DNA of 64,000 bases from Isoetes taiwanensis (taxonomy: Eukaryota > Streptophyta > Lycopodiopsida > Isoetales > Isoetaceae). This document shows, in pieces, positions 37,576 through 47,286 of the stretch. Made by a program: the position numbers and the translations under genes. The stretch is from contig JAJEKV010000004.1 in the NCBI GenBank assembly GCA_021234155.1, positions 13,172,716 to 13,236,715 of the forward strand. Direction: 5' to 3'. Within the stretch, counting starts at the first letter, position 1, and each line of letters starts with the position of its first letter. Under the pieces are notes generated by a model. The model did no database searches and was not told the DNA's origin. It was given only the letters and a program-made list of their open reading frames with translations.

Positions 37576-38200
37576 TGTTATGCACTAACCCCATAGTGTG
37601 CTAACCAACCCACCAAATGGTGGATCTTTAATGGAAATCGTTATCAAATGGGCCCCAGCCCCAACCTTTCCACAACTTTATCCCATCCTAAGGGGTTAGT
37701 GCGTAACAATTAATATCAGATCCAAGGTTCAATTCCTCGAGATGCTTGCCCTGTAACAATTGATACCAGAGCCAATGTAAGCATCTCGAGGAATTGAACC
37801 TTGGCTCTGGTATGAATTATTACGCACTAACACCATAGTGCTAACCAATACACCAAAAGGGAGGATCCTCCGTGAAAATCGTTATCCAATGGGCCCCAAC
37901 CCCATACCCCATACCATTTACTCTATACCCCACAAACCATATTGATTGGGTGCTAGTGCGTAACATTTGGTATAACCAATGCTCAATTCCTCGTGGTAGT
38001 ATTGGTGGATTTTATATGAGGGCAAGCATCCCGAGGAAGGGGAGGATTGATATGGTCTATGGGGTCAATACACTAAAAGGGCGAATCCTTCATGAAAAGA
38101 GTTATCCAATGGGCCCCAACCTTTCCAAGGCTTTACACCCCATACCCGACAGGCTATATCAACTAGGCAATCTCCAGTGGGCTTTCACATGTTCTACCTA
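37576..38200. repeat. Cluster of short LTR/MITE-like repeats with inverted flanks
   Basis: Three related units share 'ATCGTTATC-AATGGGCCCCA-CCCCA' wording: 37,576-37,708, 37,819-37,968 and a partial one at about 38,065-38,165. The first two have TGTTA/ATTACGCACTAAC starts and GTTAGTGCGTAACA-type ends. Between them is a perfect 24-bp inverted repeat: AAGGTTCAATTCCTCGAGAT (from 37,724) and its complement at 37,780-37,803. Hence unit two is flanked by extended inverted sequence on both sides. Either a TRIM with rearranged internal DNA or a foldback DNA element fits. Confidence 0.5.
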
Positions 38201-38324
38201 GTTTACTTGGACTTCAGCTGCCTAAGATAGTTGCATGTTGGTTTATCCATTGGTGGCTTGTCCTTCCCAATCTTGTAAGCCAAAGTTGGCAATATCTCAT
38301 CTACTAATCTTCCCTTACCATTTC

Positions 38325-40072
38325 TGCGGTGTTCCCCTAAAATATATGGTATATAAATACATATATTTCTAGGCCATGTTACCATACAAGCCTATCTTAG
38401 TAGCTTTGTATACCGTAGAGTGTGGATAAGGGAGCATGCCTAAGGTATTTACATAGCTTAGCAACCTTAGGAATGGGACCATTTCCACATGACACCCGCC
38501 ACACGAACGCACCCAATTGGAGTCACGTGGCATAGCATGGTAACCCTAACCTATAAATGGCCAAACCCTAACCCTAGGTTTTCTGGCTCCAACAGTCTTG
38601 GAACCTTGTTCGCGCGTGAAACTCTGTTTCGAGAACCATCTGTTGTGGCATAGCATAGCACAACAGCCCTCAGAGTGTGCGCACATTGGAAGGAGTGCGA
38701 GCTACTTCGAACCCTTTGAAGGCCATGGAGACGCCGGAAGCAGGAGGGGATTCCTCAGGAGCAGGTATCTGGAGGTAGTCCTTTGTAGATCATCTGGAAG
38801 TTAGAATTCCAGATGAGTCAACATTTCATATCTCTGGTAGAGCCATTCTAGAACCCTCAATCTTGATCTTAAACCCTAATCAATGAATCCTACTGTAAGA
38901 GCAGGTATCTGGAGGTAGTCCTTTGTAGATCATCTGGAAGTTAGAATTCCAGATGAGTCAACATTTCGTATCTCTGGTAGAGCCATTCTAGAACCCTCAA
39001 TCTTGATCTTAAACCCTAATCAATGAATCCTACTGTAAGTTAGATGCATATGATTAGGATTAGATGTTATTCTCATTTGTTATCATGTTATATGGATATA
39101 TGATGATAGTTGATCATGTTTGCTCCTCTTGTATTGGGAAGGGGGGTAGAGACATAGTATCCATTATTTAGATGATGCTCCTAGCTTAGACCCCTTAGTT
39201 CCTATTAAATGTGGCCTGTGCATAAGAGCCCACCTAGGGGCTATGGAGTGACTAGGCACCACATAACGAGGTTAGTGGTAAAGTGGAGGGAGGTCCCTAC
39301 TGAGCGCGGCTACTGGGGACCCATAGCGAGCTAGGCCTATAATCGGTCATTTCATGTGGGCTGGGTATGGGTCCGACACTTCTTGGGTCAATGGTGTTGC
39401 CCTGACTCTCAAGAGTTGCAGGTGTCGGCCTGGCTCTTGTTTTGATAAGTTCAGTCGGGTACGGACGTGTGTCATCACGATTCTTGAGCCGTCCATGGAA
39501 CCACTATTCCCCATGAAGGGGAGATGCAACCCTTCCTACCTCATCGGACAGGGGAGATGCAATCCAGAGTAGTCCCAATGTGTGATACCATGAGGCTATA
39601 CCTCTGGCAGGTTATACTCATGCCAGAGCCCGATTTCGACCATCTGCAAAGTATGTACAGGAGAGGCGGATGGAGTGGTCAACCCTATCTATTGTCTATA
39701 GCCAGCCCCGCCATTGTTATATCTTGGTCTGCTCTATCTTGAGGCCCAACCGCCAGTCTGCTTCCCTTACGCGTCTGAGCCTGGGCAGAAGCTCATATAT
39801 TTTACTATATGATGTTATCTTGATGTATCTATGGATGGATGGATGTGCTACACTGGTAGTTGTTTATGTTATATTATTGCCGGTGCTAACATTGTAGTGT
39901 GCTTCCGTTGTTATAGGAGCCCATAGAAAGATGGGCGCGAAAGACACCTTCGTGTTTCCCTATCCACATCCTGGCCATCCCAGGAACAGGGCAGATGGAA
40001 GGCCCGTGCAACAGATGATGCTGGATGGGGGATTTCTTGTATACGGCAGGGCATCGTATACTTTCAGGAAGC
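38325..40072 (+). repeat. 5' LTR of the chromovirus
   Basis: Begins TGCGGTGTTCCCCTAAAATA, aligned with TGTGACGTTCCCCTAAAATA of the 3' LTR, and ends near a CATCGTATACTTTC word shared with it. It is about 1.75 kb, some 140 bp longer than the 3' LTR because of an internal tandem duplication. CCTATAAATGG (about 38,550) is a candidate TATA box for element transcription. Confidence 0.85.
38761..39040. repeat. 140-bp tandem duplication inside the 5' LTR
   Basis: GCAGGTATCTGGAGGTAGTC at 38,761 recurs at 38,901, and the full 140-bp unit is repeated with about one difference. The 3' LTR has a single copy, so the duplication arose after integration and is much younger than the LTR divergence. Confidence 0.9.
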
Positions 40073-40144
40073 GGAGGGGTGGGGGACACCTCTGAAACCA
40101 ATGCAAGACCCCCCTACCCAAAGTGGCTCAAGCCCCCTAAGGTA

Positions 40145-40545
40145 ATGAAGAGGCAGAGGAAAAGACCTTCAAGCTCAAGAAGGACCGGGAGTTCGGGAGA
40201 AAGAAAGGGGGGGAAGCCCCAGAATCAGCCCAAACCTCCTCCTCCAAGACTGGTAAAGTCAAAGAGGGTCCACAATGGATCCAATTCGAGGCACTGAGTC
40301 TTCCGAGAGATCTGGCATTTTCAGCAATGCACCAATCTTCTGATCCGGAAGGCACTATTCGAACGGTTGCTCTGGGAGATTATGCCGGATTTTAGGAGGG
40401 ACTATCGAGTGACACCCCTAACGGTCCGATCCCTGCAGGAGGCAGCAGAGGCAGAGCTAGTCCAGCTCTTTGAAGAGGGCGATCCATGCCAAAGGGTCAC
40501 GTGGACCTAAATCTAGCAAATAGGATTAGGAAAGATAAAATCTAA
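40145..40545 (+). pseudogene. Histone H3-like protein encoded inside the retroelement, broken
   Basis: Histone H3 packs DNA in nucleosomes. From ATG 40,145 a lysine/arginine/proline-rich tail of about 50 residues ('MKRQRKRPSSSRRTGSSGER' at its start) leads into the fold. 'FREIWHFQQCTNLLIRK' matches H3 'LREIRRYQKSTELLIRK' (alpha-N). 'ALFERLLWEIMPDFRRD' matches 'LPFQRLVREIAQDFKTD' (alpha-1). 'VRSLQEAAEAELVQLFEE' matches 'VMALQEACEAYLVGLFED' (alpha-2). After a short deletion the next frame gives 'DLNLANRIRKDKI' and a stop, matching 'DIQLARRIRGERA' (alpha-3). One TGA (40,295-40,297) and the deletion/frameshift near 40,480 inactivate it. Loop 1 has canonical-H3 length, unlike CENH3, but the tail is not canonical H3. 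No poly(A) or target duplication flanks it. It lies between the LTR and gag, in element orientation. Confidence 0.8.
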
Positions 40546-40769
40546 AGTCCTTTGGTGTGAAATTTTGACTATAAATATATTGTAGCTTTTCAATTAATGT
40601 ACTTGGTTAGAAAAAATTGTTCAAAAAGGTCAAATCTAGGTCGAAATCCATTTTCTAGTCAGATCGCACCAAACGCATTTCCAAGAGTCTCAAAAAGGCC
40701 TTTTGCGCAGTGTGAATGGATTTACCCATAAAATTGATTAGAATGAACATTTTTCTAGGAAATAAAGTG

Positions 40770-41909
40770 ATAAATAGACTGATGGACCGTTCTTGGCGCT
40801 CACGTTCCGCCTGCGGCTAGGGCGGCAACAGGGGAAGGAGGCCGCCCTCCTATCCCCTCTTTCCGGTACTGCTGCAGACCTTCTTGCAAACCAGATAAGA
40901 TGATCCGGTGCTAGTGGGGTTTGCCGATGTGCCAGAAGATTTTTTTCTTCAAAGAAATTGCTGATTTGATTCTGGAGCTGCTTCAAGGCGGTCTTGTGGA
41001 TTTGGCCTGGTAAGCCACTAACGTGGTATTCTGCTCTCAATCTTTTTAAGAATGATGATTTGTTAAGCAAATCACACCGAAAGGGCGCAGAGTCTATAAG
41101 GTGGAGCAGAATTGAAGCCGAATTTATAAAGAGAGCAGTTTTGGGTCTGTTTGGCAATCTTTTTAGTTGGAACTTCTATCCATTTGGTTTTTTCCCCTCG
41201 TCTTGCTCTTTCTTGCTAGCGGAAAGATCTAGGGATGTTTTCTTGAAAGGAGCAGAGTAAATTCTTGATCTTAAATTTCTGAGTTTTAAAACGGGATGTT
41301 AGATTATTTGAGATCGCCGAGCTAGGGATTTGAATGTGTCGGGGAAGACGCTTCCATATCAAGACCCGAGATATCATGAGCCAGAATTAGGGAGAGTTCT
41401 GGTGGCTGGGCTGTGTGTCTAGCCTATACAGGTTGGCTGACTGGAGCATCCCGACAATGCAGCATCTTACTTTAATCTTTCATTTGGTTGTAAAGCTGTC
41501 GAATTTGTTCATAGATTGAAGCATATTTGCTTCTCTGAGCAGTGCGGGAGATTGTTCAGGTTACTCCACATCTCTTTTCTCTTCATTTCTATTTCTGCAA
41601 GAGGTTTTTTGGAGCATTCAGGATTGTCTGCAGTTTATGGAAAATGGGAATTTGAATCCTGTAGTATTCTATTTAACTGAGAAGATGTTGATACTGTAGT
41701 ATTAGTTAGATAGAAGAAGAAGTTGAGAGAGACTCATGAGTACTATAACTGCAGATATAACTCAGATCCATGTGGGATCCTATACGCTTAAATTATATCT
41801 GATCCATGAGGGATCTTTGTATTGTAATTCTTCCAATCTGATCAATACAAAAAGTTCTTACCTTCAAAAAAAAAAATAATAATAATAATAAATAAATAAA
41901 TAGACTGAT
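40770..41909 (+). mobile_element. Poly(A) retroposon with 14-bp target-site duplication
   Basis: ATAAATAGACTGAT occurs at 40,770-40,783 and 41,896-41,909. The roughly 1.1-kb body (40,784-41,895) ends in an A run followed by AAT repeats. Target duplication plus a 3' A-rich tail shows LINE-mediated retroposition into the chromovirus. The body carries no protein I recognise; a minus-strand frame (40,738-41,157) extends across the duplication and is probably chance. It could be a processed copy of an mRNA 3' region or a LINE/SINE of unknown family. Confidence 0.8.
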
Positions 41910-42354
41910 TTTGACAAATGGATCAACTTAGCAACTTACATTAGTCAAATCGATTCCTTTTGACCAAAATAAGCCATTTTCTGGTCAAACCTTGCCAAAC
42001 GCTTTTCCGAGAGTCTCGAAAAGGCCATTAGCATGATGTGACCGGATTTGCACCATCTGACCCAAATTTGTCGCAAAAATCGCCCAACAAATCATTCTAT
42101 GTGTTTCTTGTATTCTTTTAGCTAGACTAGCAGATTAGCATCTCAAATCAGCCAGATTGAAATTCTTTAGCTCCTAGAACATAGATTTTGCCGAACAGGT
42201 AGTTCCGGCATGGAAACTTAGGCAACCCTAGTCTATATAAGGGGACCCCATTTGATTGTTTTTTCTTCACCAAGTTTGCTTCCACCTTGTATAGGCAATT
42301 TTTCAAATTATTTTTCAATATTTACAAACCATTTTCTGGCCCAGTCTCTGCCCA

Positions 42355-43730
42355 ATGGCCCCTACCAACTTCATCGAATGGCATCATAACTACATCAGCA
42401 AGATGCCGGTCGCCAGGTCTTTGATCATCTCTTCGACCTTCACGCAACATTGACGAGGATGCCCTACTACACCGACATCATATGCCAGTATCATCAGCAG
42501 GTCTTACTATGGGAAGTTAGCCTCCCACCATGGGGAGGAAAATAGGTTTTCTTGGACGCGCTCACTCAGGGGTTGGGCCAGACATCCGAAATCAAGAAGC
42601 AGATCTGGGATAGGACAACAAATATGCCAGATTACATGAACTGCAATGTTCATAGGCACTGTTACATCTCGTCTCAAGCGGCTCTCGCCATATTCATACA
42701 CTTCAAAGCAATCAACAAGGTGGGAGACCCTTCCATACAACCATTGGATCTAGCACCCTTGAACACGAGGGTGAATCAGTGCTACATCCAAGAACTCGAT
42801 GCCAACAAATACGTCTACCATGGTACGTCATCGGGCACATCTCAGCTTGAAGGAGATTATGAAGAAGTGGAAGAGCAAGATGAGGAAGAGTAGAGCAGGA
42901 TAGCAGATAGGATGAGAAGGCAGCTGGAGAGGCAAGATGAGGATCTAAGAAGGGCCACAGATCCACCAATAGGCATTACTGTCTTATCCCCTCGTTTATG
43001 ATATCCTCCAACTAGAATACTGCTTGGAGGAAGGATTGAGAATCGACGAGCTCTTAGAGTTGATTGTAGAAGGGCAGCAGAGAGATCTCATCGACTACTC
43101 GTACCAGGAGATTCCATGAGAGGCAGCAAATCGATACTCCTATGCTGCGGAGACAATGTCGATGTAGCAGTGTATGAGTACATAAAGCAGGTCTGTCAGC
43201 AACACCAACCAATCATCTAAGAAGAAGAATTACATGCAATCCGGAGCACCCTATACAAGCCAGACAGAGGCCCAAGCACAAGTCGCCCCATCCGATCAAG
43301 TAATGTAAGGGAGAGGTCCCATGTCAACTTGGAAGAGTACAGCCACCATGTTGAGGGATCACGACGACCTCTTAGCTGTGGACATCTATGGCAATGCGAC
43401 ATGGAAGAAAGGTACAGGAGCAGGCAAAGCCAAGATGGGGCATAAAAGGGAAAGATCCTCCAATACTACCTCCGAGTTTTATGCCAAGGTCAGATGATAG
43501 TATTCCATAGGGATTTCAGCCCAAGAGAAGAGGAAGCGGCTTCACTCCTAATGGTGCTCATAGGTTTCGGCCAACACGCTAAGATGGGAGAAAATACTGA
43601 TCATATTATCCTCTTTAAAAGATTAGTAGCACTCTACTACTTGGATTTCGCACGAGGGCATCTGCGAGACACACCACTAACAGTAGTGGCAGCCATGGCA
43701 TGCCAACTTCTAGCCCCCCAGATGGCATGA
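42355..43730 (+). pseudogene. 5' gag/leader region of the chromovirus, degraded
   Basis: ATG 42,355 ('MAPTNFIEWHHNYISK') lies about 100 nt after a TATATAAGGGG word and is the plausible gag start. It stops after about 32 codons. Further open pieces at 42,552-42,893 (ending in an acidic 'EEVEEQDEEE') and 43,494-43,730 lie in different frames. No standard gag fold is recognisable in these pieces, so assignment rests on position. Confidence 0.5.
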
Positions 43731-44533
43731 GCGCTGGAGGGAGGATCTTCATGCAACATTGGCAAGGGTCTTCGGCTTAAGGATATTAAGAACTTCTCCA
43801 AGTCAAAGAAGAGTTCTGGGGATTAAACTTCTCTTAAAAATGTGTTAATTAAATGTCTACATCATATGTACTACTATTATCATAATATTTCAAGTTCTAT
43901 AATTATATATTCATGTTATAATTAGAATATTTCATTGTAACCTTGAAAATTGAGTTTCAACTTGATTTCTTTTATGGGTAAGATGAATGAATATAGATAT
44001 GTCATAACAACATATAACTTTGAGTAACAAATATGTGTGACTAATCCTTGCAGCCAGAAACATCGGCTCCGGCTCACAAGGTCAGGGCCAACAACATAAC
44101 TGGCAACCTAGGAACCTCTTTGGTCGGGAACATGAGGAGGAAGACAACATGTCAGTGGATATCATTAACATAAGGTTGGTAGAAATGTGTAATCAGATGG
44201 AGCAGTAGCTAGTACAATGGGCCATGCCGCTCATGTGAGAGTGTGGGCCTATGCCACCATCACCTCCCCAAGAACCAGAACAAGCAGATCAGTCAGAAGA
44301 AGAGGTTCAAGTGGCAGATAAGAACAGAAAAAGGAAAAGAAGAAGAAGTCCAAGTACCTCCAGCTCCAGCCCAGCTGACAGTATGGACAGTGGATCATAC
44401 AGTAGCTCAAAAACTTAGTCAGATAGCTTATATGGTAGGAACAGGAACCGTAAGCCAAAAGATTTCCAGAAGAAAATTGACAGTGCTATGAGCAATGTTT
44501 AGAAAACCTGGAAGCTAGGTCAATTTTTTTGGA

Positions 44534-44941
44534 AAAGACCAATTAGATATAGAAGCGGAAGTGTGGTTAGATGAGATGGAGGAGTTTGAAAACTCTTATG
44601 GCATGAAGGATAAGGATATCGACAAAGGTTATGCCAAATCTAATAAGTTGAAAAGGAACAATTGCAGGTTCAAGACTTTCAGTAAAGCCTTCTGCAAACA
44701 CTATATCCCAAGGTCTCACACAAGCAGGCAAATCTAGCAATTCTATAGACTAGGCCAAGGGAACTTGTCAGTGGCTAAGTATACAGAAGAATTCATGAGA
44801 CTGAGATTAAATGTACCAAGGATAATGGAAAGACAAGCGGTGGATGTATACATCGAAAGATTGAACATCAATATCAAAACACTTATTCGAGTTATCAACC
44901 CCAGGACAATAGAGGAGATAGAAGACAACGCGTTGAGCTAG
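44534..44941 (+). pseudogene. gag core domain (Retrotrans_gag) of the chromovirus
   Basis: 'WLDEMEEFENSYGMKD' opens the segment, followed by 'FCKHYIPRSHTSRQI', 'QFYRLGQGNLSVAKYTEEF' and 'MRLRLNVPRIMERQAVDVYI', the conserved capsid signature of plant Ty3/gypsy elements. A TAG replaces a probable CAG between 'RQI' and 'QFYRL', and TAG at 44,939 ends the frame early. Gag would form the virus-like particle that packages element RNA. Confidence 0.85.
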
Positions 44942-45057
44942 AAGAAGCACCCCCAACCCCAGAACAAAAGAAATCCTTCTACAAATGAAAGGCAACAGTG
45001 TCTTATCCCCCTAAGCAGACGTCGACCAGAACAACAGGGTAGCAGTCACAGGGTAAG

Positions 45058-45530
45058 ATGGATAAGAAGGGCTCATACAGGGATCAACAAGCACCAGGGG
45101 GCCCAGCAAGGAAATTAGTAAAGTACTTCCTGGACATCATCCCAAAGGAAAAGAGGAAAGAGCGCATTAAGAAGAAGTTATGCTTCAGATATTTCCAGCT
45201 GAGACACCGTATACACGATTGCCCATTTGTTATGCAAGCAGCCTTGGCAGAACTTATAGATTGGGAGTCGCTGACAGAACTGGATGACGATGACAACCAG
45301 CATGAGGCACATGACTACATTGAGGGTGAGTGTAGGATATGTGCAGCAATTGAGTTAAGTAATGTCAAAGGTCAGTCCAAAGTTATCTCAACAATGGGCA
45401 CCATAGATAATAAGCCCTATATAGTCCTCATAGCTACAAGTAGCTCCCACAACTTTGCTTCGCCCAGGTTAGCAGCATTCTTGAAATCCAAGTCTCTCAA
45501 ATCGAAGCCAAGGTCAGTTAGTATGGCAAG
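45058..45530 (+). pseudogene. Zinc knuckle and aspartic protease of the chromovirus, inactive
   Basis: A damaged CCHC knuckle reads 'CFRYFQLRHRIHDC', with the second Cys replaced. The retropepsin follows with 'GTIDNKPYIVLIATSSSHNF' where active family members read I-D-T-G-S-S-H-N-F. The catalytic aspartate and following glycine are both changed, so the protease is dead. The flap-side 'FLKSKSLKSKP' then runs into the deletion junction at about 45,530. Confidence 0.85.
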
Positions 45531-45539
45531 TGGGGTATT

Positions 45540-46070
45540 ACGGGAAGTTTGTGAAGGACTTTGCCAAGTGGATAGCTCCCTTCTTAGATCTCATCAACAT
45601 CATAAAGTTAAAGATTGGGTGGATCATTGGGTCTAGAACATTCAGACCTCTTTTGACAAGCTCAAGAAAGCCTTGACAATGGTCCCAATGCTGACATTGC
45701 TAGATCCAGATAAAGATAAGCTTGTGGCAACTGATGCAAGTAAGATAGCCACAGGGGGAATACTTATGCAGGAGGGCAGAGTTGTAGCATACGACTCTAC
45801 AAAGATGAATGACACAGAGCAACGCTACCCAACTCATGATCAAGAGCTTTTAGCCGTCATCAGGGCCCTATGTATTTGGATGCACTATTTGCTGGGAAGA
45901 AAATTTCAGTTAGATACTGGTCACTAGAGCCTCCAGTACATCTTCACGCAACTACTTCTCAATTTAACACAAAGATGTTGGATGGAGTTCCTGGAAGAAT
46001 ATGATTTTCAGATATCATACAAGCCAAGGAAGTAAATGTGGTTGCAGACGCACTATCTCGTTGGCCTTTG
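45540..46070 (+). pseudogene. RT connection and RNase H domain; RT core deleted
   Basis: Immediately after the protease comes 'GYYGKFVKDFAKWIAPFLDL', the block that normally follows the RT thumb. The YxDD palm and fingers of reverse transcriptase are absent, implying a deletion of several hundred bases at about 45,530. RNase H follows: 'KLVATDASKIATGGILMQ', 'YPTHDQELLAVIRAL' and the tail 'VADALSRW'. A TAG at 45,925-45,927 and a frameshift near 46,030 interrupt it. Confidence 0.85.
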
Positions 46071-47286
46071 GCGACTAGAGTGCATTGCAATGCCATCTTG
46101 ACCCTCTGCAGCGAGTTCGGCAAGAAGATTGAGGATGCTATCCCCTATCATGAAGAATTTCGAGAAACATGGGCTAGTCTTTGCAAGGAAGCAAGGACAG
46201 AGAAGGAAAGGGAGGCCTACAAGAAATTTAACAAGGCAACCTTTTATACTATAAGGATAAGCTTTGTGTCCCACAAATATCAGGAGTAAGGAAGTTGATC
46301 CTCCACGACACTCACAATAGCCCTATAGCCGGCCACATAGGATTTATGAAAACATACGTCAAGATAAGAAGTAGCTATTTCTGGTCTGGCATGAAGAAGG
46401 ACATTGCCAAATATATCCAGAGTGTCAGTTATGCCAGCAAATGAAGGCAGAGCAACTTTGAATTCCAGGGGCTCTTGAACCATTGGCGGTGCCAAATGCC
46501 AAGTGGAAGATGGTGAATATGGACTTCATCACGGGTCTTCTTTGAACATCTAGGGACCATGATGCTTTGATGGTAGTGGTCGACAAGTTGTCTAAAATGG
46601 CACATTTTTTGCCATGCAAGGCCACAGTCACAACCCTAGACATATGCTTGCTTTTTGCCAAGGAAATCTTAAGCTGCATGGGATGCCTAGAGGGATCATA
46701 GTTGCATTTTGGAGAGACTTCTTCAATACCATTGGGCAAAGCTTTGTATAAGTACAACATATCATCCCCAAACTGATGGTAAGATAGAGAGGACGAACAT
46801 GATTTTGGAAGATATATTGAGGCATTATGTCTTGAACAAGCAATCAAAGTAGGACTATATCTACATGGTTGAATTTGCATATTATAACACCAAGCAAGAA
46901 TCATCTCAGATGTTCCCCTTTATGATGAATTATGGCTATCAATGCCTTCTTCCTGTGTCAAAGATAGAAGTGTCTTAATAGTTGTTGGCAGATATGCAAC
47001 AATTAGTGGAAGAGGTCCGAGGATATTTCCTCGCAGCAAGAGCCGTCAAAAAAGATTGGCAGAGAAGCATATAATAGTAACAGAGTTCAAGGTGAGTGAT
47101 AGGTGTGGCTTAGGATAAAGGTAAAGCAAGCAAAGCTCCGCATCGGCAACTGCAAGAAACTTACTCCAAGGTAGGCGGGGCCTTTTAAGATTGTGGAGCG
47201 AGTAGGTACCCAAGCCTATAAGCTTGACTTACCTGCCTATCTAAAGGTGCATAAGGTCTTCCACGTGAGCCTACTCAAGGGGCATA
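46070..47286 (+). pseudogene. Integrase of the chromovirus, degraded
   Basis: The N-terminal zinc finger is visible as 'ILHDTHNSPIAGHIGF' and 'SYFWSGMKKDIAKYI' with a C-x2-C pair. The catalytic core start follows ('MDFITGL', first D present; 'LMVVVDKLSKMAHFLPC'). The C-terminal GPF/Y block reads '[20 protein letters not shown]' and '[11 protein letters not shown]'. Several stops and frameshifts lie between. The frame is cut at 47,286 by the solo LTR, and the chromodomain resumes at 48,938. Confidence 0.85.

Larger units (their letters stand above)
31205..37719. repeat. 6.5-kb tandem duplication, unit B
   Basis: Near-identical to unit A. It carries the interior and right end of the Mutator-like element but no left terminal repeat, plus second copies of the P450 fragment, PPR pseudogene, poly(A) retroposon, palindrome and SINE-like segment. 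The A/B junction TATCAG|CTCCGG at 31,204/31,205 replaces both the natural upstream sequence of the Mutator element and the natural downstream sequence TATCAG|ATCCAA. Confidence 0.95.

Noticed and set aside
37719-37780. GATACCAGAGCC as a standard tRNA-Met primer-binding site
   Set aside because: The usual site is TGGTATCAGAGCC; the order of bases here differs, so I only call it loosely similar.
40145-40545. Reading the H3-like sequence as the host centromeric histone CENH3
   Set aside because: 'QEAAEA' resembles CENH3, but loop 1 has canonical H3 length and the position inside the LTR element argues against the host CENH3 gene.
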